64,000 nucleotides of DNA from Primula veris (taxonomy: Eukaryota; Streptophyta; Magnoliopsida; Ericales; Primulaceae), in assembly GCA_963682055.1 (NCBI GenBank), contig OY821740.1, positions 36,228,795 through 36,292,794 of the forward strand, given 5' to 3'. Numbering within the stretch: the first letter of the stretch is position 1; the number at the start of each line of letters is the position of its first letter. The notes under the pieces are model-generated. The model saw only the letters and a program-made list of their open reading frames with translations. It did no database searches and was not told where the DNA came from. Shown here in pieces: positions 12,101 to 22,213 of the stretch. Made by a program: the position numbers and the translations under genes.

Positions 12101-15100
12101 TGAAAGGAGCTTATCTTTTTCGAGTGTTTCCTTATTTTGTTTTTTAGTTAGAGATAGTGGATTGCTACTTGCTTCATCTTGAAGTGATGAAAATCATGAA
12201 ATGCTTTGCAATAGGGTACTTGATAATTTTTTTCTACGTATTTATACACCCAGAAATATTGCATACTTGTATGAGGAACTGAGGAAGTGCCATTCCAAGA
12301 TATGATGCTGACAAAAGTATGTGATGATGGATTAAGTATACAATTAGATTGCAATTATTTTGGTTCTTGGATGGACTCAGGACGATAACATTTTTGAATC
12401 TATGCTTTCATCCAAACATATTTCTTAAACTTTCTTAGAACTTCCTTCTCTCTGTGTCTTAAATTTATCAAACTTTCTTGACTCCCTCAAATTTTTAACC
12501 TTTCTCGAGTATATGTTAAGTATTTTAGGCTGAGCTATCTGTTTTATATGGCTGTTGGGAATGGTTAAAAGTTCATCGTGATTTGGAGTTTCGTCCTATG
12601 AGTTGATTTCGATGTGTATATCCATTAAAAATGTTCTATCGAAAGTGTAGTCTTTTTAAACTTCTGATGCCAAAAACTATCTGCTTCATTGAAAGATTTT
12701 GTTGGAAGTTGCCCCCTCAAATGTAGCTCGAAAAGAGAGATTTCAAGAGAATATAGGAAAGAGTAGTAATTTTGTTACATTTCAGCTGCCAGGTCAAATT
12801 TTTTTATCAAAGTACTTGGTCTTTCTTTCCTTAACTTCATGGAATTCTTGTTCTTATTCTTTTTTGTATTCACGCCAATTTCACTTGATAAATTATTAGC
12901 ATGGCAGCGATACCAATTTTTGATATCATATGAAACTCTATTTCTATGACCGCACTATATCGATTTGTTATTAGAATATCATGCTTGTGTTGTTTTCATA
13001 AGTTGAATTTTAGGTAAACTGTCTTAGGTAGTGATAGTTGTTTGTTCCAGAGAGGGGTTTTATTTGTTTCACAAGGTTCTCCTTTTGCTTTTAAACTTTT
13101 GGGATTGAGGCTTAGTTTGATGATAACACCCTATCGATTTTGAACATTAAAAGTAGTATGCTGCTATTTTGTGTGGTTGTGATGTTTCATCTTTTTGGGC
13201 ATGAGTGCTCTTTCATCTTCCATCTCTCTCTCGTCTCGGTCAGTTCCTTTCTCACCCGTATGATTTTATCAATTAAATAATGTTTCTGCTTTCTTAGATG
13301 TTTGTTGTTATATTTAGATTGAAAGGATGTTAGACATGTTCGGTTGCAATTGTTAGGAATATTACGCATATTAGGTCCCATATCAGGATAAATAACTCAA
13401 TAATGTTTCATGGCGTGTTTCTCTGCGGAGATTCTTGCTTGTCAACAAAGCAAGTTCAAAATTGACTAGTTCCTCGAATAGATGAGCCTTGTTAGGATTA
13501 GTTGCTAATATCATATTAGTTCAATCTCTTCATGGTTTTACCACAATTTATTTTATTAGAATATAAGTCTGGCAATTAACCTTGTGATTTCCACATGGCC
13601 TAAAACGTTTTGATGAATATTTTGTTCCTATCTTGTTGGCTTCATTTATTTATTATCTTGTTAGATCTTAGAATCAATGCTTTATCTATTATGCCAGCGG
13701 TTGTTTTTCAAGAATATCAATAAAAGTTGCTACTTTTTCCTTCTCTGAACTTTTTGGTAAAGGGCAGTTTGATTTGACTTTTGATATATCAGTTGAATTG
13801 GTCTGTACCGGTGGTCATGTTTTCTGATGTGTTTGTTCCCATTTCTCAATGTTGGAATTAAATAGCCAGTTTATGAATATTGACTTGGGTCCTACTCGTC
13901 ATTTCTCCCTAAATCAACATGGTTACTCAGGGTATCAGTAATTTGTAATTACATTGTTAGATGCATATTGGTTTGGAAACATTTAGCTATTATAACTGTA
14001 GTTCCTGTGTCATCCTGACTTGAAGTATTAGTTTCCTAAGATGAACATGCGACTCTTTCAGGTTCATCCTGAGGACGAGTTATGAATATATGAATATGGC
14101 TTAGTTTATCTTTTTTTCCTTCCACTTTTTTCTAAGTTTCTATTTGTTCCTTTAGTTTTAGACTTTTAGTTTGGCTCGTATTTTAACTGAGACATGATTC
14201 CATATTTTGATGAAGTTACACCAGTAATCCCCATATTTTGAACAAGTCACACCAAGTGGTCCCTATGTATAGACCAATTGGCTCTATAGGAAGAGACCAC
14301 CTGTGTAAACTTATTCAAACTTTAGGCACTAACAGTGAGGGGATTGAAACAACGCGGGCTCTTGATGCAACACATTCAAACCAGTAGCGGTGCAACTGAA
14401 ACTCTGGGGACTAAATAAAAAATACAATGCAAGTAGGGAGATTGTCGCTATAAGTAGAGCTGAGCGTAAACCAAACCAAATTGATCAAAACGACCAAAAA
14501 CTGAACAAACCTTGTTAGTTATTGGATTGGTTTGGTTTAAGAAAGTTTAAAATTTGATATCGGTTTTGTGGTTTTAACCCGCTGTAAGTCTCCGTCCGTT
14601 CACAACTCATGCAGTTTATTTAGGTGTCAAATTTAGTTAAATACAGTATAGACTCTCAGTATTCATGTGTAAGAAATGTTAGTTTGTTACAATAGGACTG
14701 TTGGCTGTCTCGTAGTCTTACGAAATTTAAACTCTCCATGGTATCTTTTTCTGATGGTAATTGACCAACTATGTTAGGATTGCACAAGCATATGTATAGA
14801 GAGCTTTAATAAGAGTTTAACAGGAGCATGAAGATCTCCAAAGTTTCAGCATAGTATAACATTTAATTGATTGAATAGTGGTTGCCTGGAACTTGCCCGG
14901 AACTTGCCCCATTCATGATCAAAGCATCAAGTGTAGTTTTCCCACTCATGTCAACCTTATAGAAACCATCTTATTTTCTTAGGAGTTGCATCTTACTTTC
15001 TTAGCCGTTGCTACTAGCTACTTATTTTCGTCTATGTGATGAGTTTGTTACTTTTATATTTTGTTGTTAGTTAATGTTCAGAATTCAAATTTTACCTAAC

Positions 15101-16277
15101 CAAACTGATTGTGATAGGGTTAGTTTCCTCTGGTTTCAATTATCAAACTGAATAAGACCAAACCGAATAATTTTAATTGGTTTGTCTTTGTGAAGGAACA
15201 AACTGAACTGAGTTATGTTCACTCCTAGGTGTAACCCGCTCGCTTTTGTTTTGTTTCCTAACTTTACTTATCTCCTTTATATTCTTGTTTTATTTGACAA
15301 GGTTGCTTGTAAGCTAGCTTATCTAAATAATCGATGCTTCTACTCACAAACTACCCTTGAGTATTACGATTTTTACTGATCTTGGTCTCACTCCTAGGTG
15401 TAACCCGCTCGCTTTTGTTTTGTTTCCTAACTTTACTTATCTCCTTTATATTCTTCTTTTATTTGACAAGGTTGCTTCTAAGCTAGCTTATCTAAATAAT
15501 CGATGCTTCTACTCACAAATTACCATTGAGTATTACGATTTTTACTGAACTTGGTCTAGAAAATAATAAAATATGCAAATATGTCAAGTTTTGAATAAGT
15601 AAGTTTAATGTTGATCTCGCATGGTTTTGATGTGTCGGTTTCCCGGACATTTTGGAATCGCACCTCATAATTTTTTTGTGTTATGGTCAAGAATTGTGAG
15701 AATTTAATCTTAAACATGTTTCAAATTAAGTTTTTTGGCTATCCATGTTTTGAGATTTGAAATTGTAGTCGTAGGCGATATTGTTCCAAGTCAGTTACAT
15801 CATAACAGCCTAGGAACTTGACTATCATAAGATTGTTTTCTACTTTTTGGTGAAATATTTTACTAATTTTCAAATATATCTTCTAATGTCTTGACTCTTG
15901 AATTCAGAATTTAGACGTACTATTTTACTAGATTGTACCCAAGTTTTAAATAAGTTCTAATCCTCTAATAGATTACTTCTGCAATGATGTGTGTATTTGG
16001 TACTTGTTTACAGATTGTCGGGGAAATGTCATCGGAGCAGAAAAAGGTTCTCCTCTTTTTTTGGACCTCTTTAAAATGCCTGCCAGTAGAGGGGTTTTGT
16101 GGTTTGTCTTCTCGCCTATACATATACAAGTCTTCAGAGTCGTTGGATAGATTGCCATCTTCGCACACATGCTTTTACCGTATTTGTTTCCCTGCTTACC
16201 CGTCAATGGATGTAATGCAAGATCGCCTCAATATTATCACCCAGGAACATGTCAGCTGTAGCTTTGGTACTTGGTAG
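6136..16277 (+). CDS. UPL5: E3 ubiquitin-protein ligase UPL5-like (HECT)
   Basis: Exons 6136-7834, 8870-9465 and 16014-16277 (stop TAG) give 852 residues, close to Arabidopsis UPL5 (about 870). HECT ligases take ubiquitin from an E2 onto a catalytic Cys and pass it to a substrate lysine; Arabidopsis UPL5 is known for WRKY53 turnover in leaf senescence. Order: a low-complexity N-terminus with a poly-Ser tract (about residues 49-61, from TCA/TCG repeats), a ubiquitin-like domain (about 65-141, with [11 protein letters not shown]), a middle region, and a C-terminal HECT domain from about 515. Exon 3 carries the catalytic Cys818 in SHTCFYR and ends SFGTW, the usual HECT C-terminus. Introns 1 (phase 1) and 2 (phase 0) both cut the HECT domain; intron 2 is 6548 bp and full of repeats. 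The start is the first ATG of the long frame. Confidence 0.93.
10602..11078 (+). mobile_element. Au-SINE-like element, interrupted
   Basis: Bases 10602-10708 match the 5' part of the plant Au SINE family as I recall it. They hold a tRNA-like A box (GAGCCTTGGAGTAAC) and B box (GGTCACGCGTTCAAG), then GGGAGCAGCATCTTGC. Bases 10990-11078 match the 3' part: CGAACCCCGCACATAGCGGG, GAGCTTCGTGCACCGGGTTG and a terminal CCCTTTT. About 280 bp of unrelated DNA separate the halves. A similar TCTGCCC word sits at both edges, which suggests a nested insertion. SINEs are Pol III-transcribed and non-coding. It lies in UPL5 intron 2 in gene orientation. Confidence 0.75.
11019..12445. repeat. Tandem duplication of a ~713-bp unit
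   Basis: Unit 1 (11019-11731) and unit 2 (11732-12445) are head to tail and clearly diverged by substitutions and small indels. Both begin with CCCGATCCCTCCTCGAACCC, inside the 3' half of the SINE-like element. Both pass through CTGATATTATTTGTCACATC and ACAAACAAGAGGTGAGTCTG, and both end near TTTCTTAAACTTTCTTA. Unit 2 therefore carries an orphan SINE 3' end (11732-11791) with no 5' half. The block lies wholly in UPL5 intron 2. Confidence 0.88.
14453..15228. repeat. Possible non-autonomous element with GGTTTGGTT-type inverted ends
   Basis: The left edge reads TAGAGCTGAGCGTAAACC followed by AAACCAAATTG and a reverse GGATTGGTTTGGTTT. The right edge, read on the minus strand, is TAGGAGTGAACATAACTCAG followed by TTCGGTTTGGTC. 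The two edges resemble the TAGGGGTGAGCA-type ends common at plant foldback or MITE-like elements. They are diverged, and I saw no clean target duplication. The segment is inside UPL5 intron 2. Confidence 0.35.
15221..15558. repeat. 169-bp tandem duplication
   Basis: Two head-to-tail copies (15221-15389 and 15390-15558) start with ACTCCTAGGTGTAACCCGCT and end with TTTTTACTGA(T/A)CTTGGTCT. They differ at only a few positions, so this duplication is younger than the 713-bp one in the same intron. Non-coding, in UPL5 intron 2. Confidence 0.93.
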
Positions 16278-17741
16278 CATATGAAGGAAAATTTGAACAA
16301 TTTTGAGAAGAAACGGAAAAAAGGGCTTTTAATTGCACATAATGATAGATATATGTATGCAGCACAGGGGTTGTACAGATTGTAGGGGTTATATTAGCTC
16401 TGGTGGGGGTAATTATCTTTTGGGGGGTATTTAACTATGTAAGAAGTTTTAGTCTATGCAGTCTTTTGGAGTCATTTAACTTATTTGCCTCTGTCAACTT
16501 TGTATAGAGGTAATGGTATGATGGTATACATAAATAAGTTTAGATATGAGGGGAGGAGTATTCTGCTGGCGTGGGTTTTAACAATATTCATGCTGTATAA
16601 AGTCTGATTAAATTTGAAACATGAATTTATTTTGTTCGTGGATTTATTAAGAATTTCAACTTTGAAAATTTCCCAACTCTTCTGCTTTTGCTTTTCCTAG
16701 TGATAGGAAAAGACCTCATGTTTTGCTTATGTTCATCTTAAAAGAGCTGTTCTGCTTTTGTAAGTTTTTCCACTACAAATTGGGTGTCATTTTAACACTC
16801 CAAAGAATCGATCCCATAAAAAAACTTGGTATTTTTTTTCTTTTTTCTATTAATCAAATAACATACACACTAGAAGCTCGTTTAAATAAATAGTTTCGAA
16901 AGTTTGTATGTTATTATGATTTTTGATATTTAATTTGATTTCTGTCGGGTTTCGAAATCCTAAAATATCAAAATTTATAAAAAAAATATTTTGTTCAAAA
17001 GAAGCAAGTTGGTTGGTTAGACTTTAGTATACCATGTTCATCGCAATGGGTTAGATCATTGGCGCTTGCAATTGAGTTACCTCCATGTTTGAAGAGGGTT
17101 ACTAACCCATGTGATAAACATGGTATACTAAAGTTAACTGATCAAATTGCAAGCGCCAATACTAATTTTCATCTATACTGATCAAATTCTTGAGAATGCT
17201 TTAGGTTTCCTACATTTCTTCAGTGGAATGTGTTAACAAGCGATATTATTATGAACTACTTTATAGTCTCTATGGAAAAGTGCGATTAGAGTTTTTGTCA
17301 ACTGTAACATGAGTACTAGATGCGACTAAAGTAGTACCACTTCAAAGTTGAAACCATTTTGTCATATAATATTCATGCTACTTTGAAGTAAACGTCATTC
17401 AAATTTTTTTTGGTGGGGAGAAGTTTAGTAAAATATTCTATTAGTAATATTACTCTTTGATACTAATTTAGTCTCTTTTAGTTAGAAAGGATTGAAATGG
17501 TGAATCTAAAACTAGAGACTAGATATAAAAATTGAAAGTTTTATTTATTCAATCAAAGGATACAACATCACTTCACTTCCAGAGTTGGAACTAAGATCTA
17601 TGTCCCAAACTCGCCACATAATAATAACATAATAACAACAAAAACAATAATAATAAAACAACAAAAACAATAATAATAACAACAATAAAACATTCTTCAA
17701 GTTGCTCACATTACGGCTTCTTTCACTTGTTCAAAACCTAC
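16278..17741. other. Intergenic region between UPL5 and the Hev b 5-like gene (convergent 3' ends)
   Basis: The UPL5 3'UTR occupies the first few hundred bases. The stretch just above 17520 is probably the 3'UTR of the minus-strand gene and contains AACAATAATAATAAAACAAC-type simple sequence. Apart from the inverted repeat at 17018-17160 I saw nothing gene-like. Confidence 0.55.
17018..17160. repeat. Interleaved inverted repeats (A-B-A'-B' order)
   Basis: Arm A (17018-17054, with CTTTAGTATACCATGTT and ATGGGTTAG) is the near-complement of arm A' (17102-17138, with CTAACCCATG and AACATGGTATACTAAAG). Arm B (17058-17073, ATTGGCGCTTGCAATT) is the exact complement of B' (17145-17160, AATTGCAAGCGCCAAT). 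The order A-B-A'-B' means the pairs interleave: one strand could form either hairpin, or a pseudoknot, but not two nested stems. No coding potential was seen. Confidence 0.8.
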
Positions 17742-19612
17742 TTATTCTTCAGTTTTTTCAATAGTGGTCTCAATGCTAGATTCCTCAATCACCTCAGTCG
17801 GCTTCTCTTCTTCTCGGGAAGCTTTCTCCGCTGCTTCCAAGTCAGCACCCACGTTTTCAACCTCTTTAGCAACTTCCTCCTTCACCGACACATCAGCAGG
17901 CACACTCTCCTCGACAACGTCTTCGGTCACTGCCACGTCAGAAGCCACATCATCGCTCTCCTTAATAGCCTCTTCAGCCACGTCTTTGCTCTCCTTAACA
18001 ACTTCCTCTGTGACTGCCATTTCATCAGATGCAGGTTCCGCGGGAGTTGCCACGCCATCGATTTTCGTTTCTTCGGTTGCAACTGTTTCTGTTGTTGGTG
18101 CAACCGCAACTTCTTCGGTCACTGCCACATTATCGCTCTCCTTAACAGCCTCCTCATCAGCAGCCCGGTCTTCGCTCTCCTTAACAACTTCCTCTGACAC
18201 TGCCACGTCATAACTTTTCGCTTCTTTGATTGCAACTGCTTCTGTTGGTGCGACCACAACTTCTTCTGGTGCATTGGTCTCTTGAGGCTTAACCAACTCG
18301 CCTGTTTCGGTTGCCTGGAATTTAGTCACCGCTGGTGTCGCCTACATTTACAAAATGGTCCTTCATTATTGAAATGTAATATGCACGATCAGGGGCAAGG
18401 TTACTGCAGACTATTGGGGGTCACGGCACCCCCATAACTCCAAAATTTATGACTTTTTTGAATTTTTATCATTGTATATTTACTAAAATTTGTTTAAAAT
18501 GCTATTTTGGCACCCCGAATAATTTATAATTTCACTTGGCATTAGTTTTATGTAATTTCGGCACCCCCCCTATTTAAGGTTTCTGGCTTCGCCCCTGTGC
18601 ACGATTAAACTCTTTGTTACTTCAATCATCCGTCAGGTTAAGAATGCTTTGCTCTCAACCCTAAACCGTAAATCTTTTGCAGCTCAAATTTTCAATTTCG
18701 CGTACTTGTAGCCTTTCCTTTTTGAAAGAAGGCATGTTTTTTTGTATCCTCTTTCTTGCAAGCAAAATGGTCTTTATTACTCAGAAAACTTTAAAATTGT
18801 AAAACTGTAAAAAGGAAAACTGTAAACGTACATCATCGCTCTCCTTAACAGCCTCCTCATCTGCAGCCACGTCTTCACTCTGCTTAACAACTTCCTCTGC
18901 CACTGCCACGTCATCAGATGCAGGTTCCTCGGGGGTTGCCACGTAATCACTTTTCGTTTCTTCGGTTGCAAATGCTTCTATTGTTGGCGCGGCCACAACT
19001 TCTGGTGCATAATTAGTTTCTTGAGGCTCAACCAACTCGGCTGTTTCGGTTGCTGGGAAAGTTGTCACCGCTGGTGTCACCTACATTTACAAATCCGTCA
19101 TTCATTTATTAATTATTATTGCAAGATTATATACACGATTAAACTCAGTTTTATTTCTATCATCTCTGTCACGTAAAAAAATGCATACAGATGAAATGTT
19201 CTCAACGCTGAACAGTAAATGCTTTGTAGCTCAAAATTTCACTTTCGCATACTTGTAGCCTTTTCTTTTTCATATTTTTGAAAAGGCATGTTTAAATTTT
19301 TATTTTTATCATCTTCTTGCAAAATGGTCGTTGTTACTCATAAACGTACATTTACTTGTGACGTGATTGGTGATTGGTGATTGGTGAAAGTTGACATGAA
19401 TTACCTTTTCTGCATGGTTTTCATTATTCAAATAATAAAACGCAAGCTATTCGAGAATTTAATTGTAAAAACAAATCTGTAAATAAGTTGCATGACTCGC
19501 ATTCATGGTCGTCTGTGAGTATGCTTAATTAGTTAGAACAAAAAATACAAGTGATCAAATTAAGAGGTGATTGCAAAAGTAGGGTGACTTCTGTTACCTC
19601 AACAGTAGCCAT
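17742..19612 (-). CDS. Hev b 5-like acidic protein with duplicated internal exon
   Basis: Three exons on the minus strand: 19598-19612 (MATVE), 18832-19080 and 17742-18341 (stop), all phase 0, giving 287 residues. The MATVEV start, the Glu/Val/Ala/Thr-rich repetitive body and the -EKTEE end match plant acidic proteins of the latex allergen Hev b 5 / kiwifruit pKIWI501 type (about 150-190 residues). The biochemical role of that family is unclear; the protein is expected to be disordered and has no visible signal peptide or membrane segment. Exon 2 and the first part of exon 3 are copies of each other: both begin (V/A)TPAVT(T/K)F.ATET and contain VVK.SED.AADEEAVKESD. The extra copy explains the greater length. 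A TATA-like site lies about 115 bases upstream of the ATG. A hAT MITE sits in the intron between the two copies. Confidence 0.85.
18342..19350 (-). repeat. Duplicated exon-intron unit in the Hev b 5-like gene
   Basis: The similarity between exon 2 and exon 3 continues into the introns upstream of each. Both acceptors read TGTAAATGTAG. Both introns share AAATTTTCAATTTCG/AAAATTTCACTTTCG, ACTTGTAGCC, GGCATGTTT, TTGCAAAATGGTC and AAACGTACAT (near 18826 and 19343). Corresponding exon starts are 739 bases apart, of which 216 come from the MITE plus its target copy. A tandem duplication of exon plus intron built the present gene. Confidence 0.82.
18390..18597. mobile_element. hAT-type MITE with 8-bp target duplication
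   Basis: A 208-bp insertion in the Hev b 5-like intron starts CAGGGGCAAGG and ends CTTCGCCCCTG, giving terminal inverted repeats CAGGGGC(A/G)A. It is flanked on both sides by the same 8 bases, TGCACGAT (18382-18389 and 18598-18605). CAGGGG ends plus an 8-bp duplication are the hAT superfamily signature. The matching intron segment of the duplicated unit (about 19110-19145) lacks the insertion, so it arrived after the exon duplication. No coding sequence, so it is non-autonomous. Confidence 0.92.
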
Positions 19613-19725
19613 TGGAAGCTAGAACTGTGAACAAACTTGGAAATAACAAATATAAAAAGGAAGAGTGAGTTAAGAAAATAAACTGTAAGACAATTGATTT
19701 ATGTAGCTTTGATCGAGTTTTAAAG

Positions 19726-19734
19726 CTTATATAG
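19726..19734 (-). promoter_or_regulatory. Probable TATA box of the Hev b 5-like gene
   Basis: On the minus strand this reads CTATATAAG, about 115 bases upstream of the ATG at 19612. That spacing fits a short 5'UTR. Assigned by sequence and position only. Confidence 0.6.
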
Positions 19735-19739
19735 AGATG

Positions 19740-22213
19740 AAAAGCTACCTACAGTTATTAATTTAATGACTGGATTGAGAGAAAAATAATTAAACACCTC
19801 ATATCTCTGACATGCACCTTGTCTAGCTGTAAATGTTTCTACTATGTTAAATAAAGTATTCAAGCAAGTTGAGTAAGATCATTTAAATTTCACTCATTGC
19901 TTTTCTGTTTTTTTTTTTAAAAAGAACTCTAGTAATAAAAACCAATTGTGTACTCTCTCTATATTTATATAGTGGATTTAAAAAAAATAATACACTTAAT
20001 CTGGATTTAAATCTTAAAAGGCCGCTGAAATCTTAAGTTGCTCCATTTACTATGTTGAATGCCAGTTCACTATAACTTTATTAAACTTATCAGATACCAT
20101 TGGGTATTTTTGCTGAATAACTTGGTCTTGCAGATGCTGATCAATGAGAACTAATTCTGTTTTTGAGTGTAAAGTATCTGGTTATTTCTCTGGATTACAT
20201 ATTAAGATTGATTCATACATGAAGCTGTGGTTCTTGCTCATAATCAAACAATTATAACTTGTTGGCAGCACTGTCGGAGTTAGGATTCTACAACGAGTGG
20301 TGCTGAAATGCCAACGAAACATATATGATATGGGGAGTGCTAATACGCTATTTTTAAAATTTTATATTTAAAATATATACCGGATGGTAGGGTTTATGAT
20401 AAACCGAGGCATTGACCATTGTCAGCCTATTCCTATCTTCGTCCTGTTTGAAAGGAAATTAATGAAAGTTTTTACCGCAATTTTCGAATTACAATCTATT
20501 CCTGAACGCAATACATGTAAACTTCTATTATTGTCATAAAACTAAAATACAGTTGGTGAATCATTCCATCATACAAAAAAAAAAAAAAGGAAGAAACAAA
20601 TCACAGTATTTTCTAGCATTATCTTTCCAGGGAGATAATAGTTCAACAAGCTGTAGTAGAATACAACTCACACATTTGCCAAAAGCCTAGAAGTACAACA
20701 ATTCTTTTGTAATGCTGAATTGCTGAGATCCATGTAATTTCGACTATTTTATGATACATATTCTTTTAAAATATTATTTCGACCCATTTGTAAAACAGGA
20801 TAATGAAAATTATAACCACTATTACTGTATATGTAGATTGGTATATGTAAAAAAAAAGGTTACTCCTGTATACAAGGCATACTCATTTCACCATAATTTA
20901 GTGTATTCTTTTGAAAATTGTGATATTTAAGAATTTGAAACAATTTCAATTAAAATTAAAAAAATCATCAAAACATCAAAATTTCAGACAAAATTATTTA
21001 TTAATCAAAATGAAGCTAGAATTGTAAATTTGATATGTTCAATTACGGGAAAACACAATTTCAGAAGAAAAAAAAAACATAATTGCATATAAACATTGAA
21101 TCTGATGTGTAATATATATATTCATGGTGTAAAGTAGAGCAGAAAAGTTGATTGTAAGGTTGGGCGGTGATGGTGTCCCCACTAGTACTAAAAAGGTGAT
21201 CCCCCACGGATTATATTCCATGCAATCGTGGTTTGAACAAATAGGGAAATGTCACGTTCTCTTAACTTTTTTCACATCATAGCCTACGGTTTGTCGAGTT
21301 TTCTCTACATGATGGACATATATGGGTAAAAAATGACATGTAGGCCATCTGAAAATTGGGGTATTTGGATTATTCAATTTGTATCGGTTTTAATTGGAAG
21401 GAACCCACCATGTCTGATGATGTCGAATCGGTTCTAGTTCATGTTATTGGAAAGGTATATGTAAAGCAAGCTGCCTTAAATACCAGCACGATGAACGCTC
21501 CACTACACCGTTAATTTTTAGTTCATCGAAAGCGGAAAATAGGAGGTCAGATGAAAGCAACAAAGTTGAGCATAACCTTTTCGGAAACCTCTAAACCATA
21601 AAATTGTAGACGGTTTTGAAGTTGGAATTTATTGTACTGAGCGCAGTAAATACTCTGTAATAGATTGGGGGCAAAAATAACTTCTCACATGTAGAGCAAG
21701 TAAATACTACAACGCTCAATTTTTTGCTGATTCTAAAATAAAATAAAAAATACAGTTCTCAATTTTTGTTGTCTTAAAATACTGCATTGCTATTCTCAAA
21801 ATAAGCTAATGAAATAGTGCCTTTTAATTTTCCTTTATCAAAATCTAAAGCGGATCAAAGTGTATCAAATAGTGGCTTGTCCTTCGGTCTTTCAAATTAT
21901 GAGATAAAATGGAGATCTGACTTCTCAATTTTCTGTCGCCACAGAATCGGAATTAAATACGGTGAACTCGAGAACAATTCCTGAGCAATTCCCATTACAA
22001 AACGAATAAGATCGAGCCTGCCAAACTATCAACTAAAAGGTACGAATGGGTCTAAAAACAAGTCAAATTTTCATTATAAAAACTGGTATAATGTTAAGTT
22101 CAAAACTGTTACAACAGCTTTGGAGTAACTGCACTGATAGAAAATTGAATAATCTTTAATATTTGTTCTCCAACTAAAACTTGGTCAAGTTTGGAACACA
22201 GGGTTTTCCACCC
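19740..22213. other. Intergenic region between the Hev b 5-like and SPP genes
   Basis: Both flanking genes are on the minus strand, so this holds the promoter of one and the 3'UTR of the other. It is AT-rich with A-tracts. I found no exon-like reading frame, RNA gene or bounded transposon. Confidence 0.55.

Noticed and set aside
17727..18213. Long plus-strand frames opposite the Hev b 5-like exon
   Set aside because: They are mirror frames of a highly repetitive GAA/GTT-rich coding exon; the minus-strand frame has the family start, splice sites and end.
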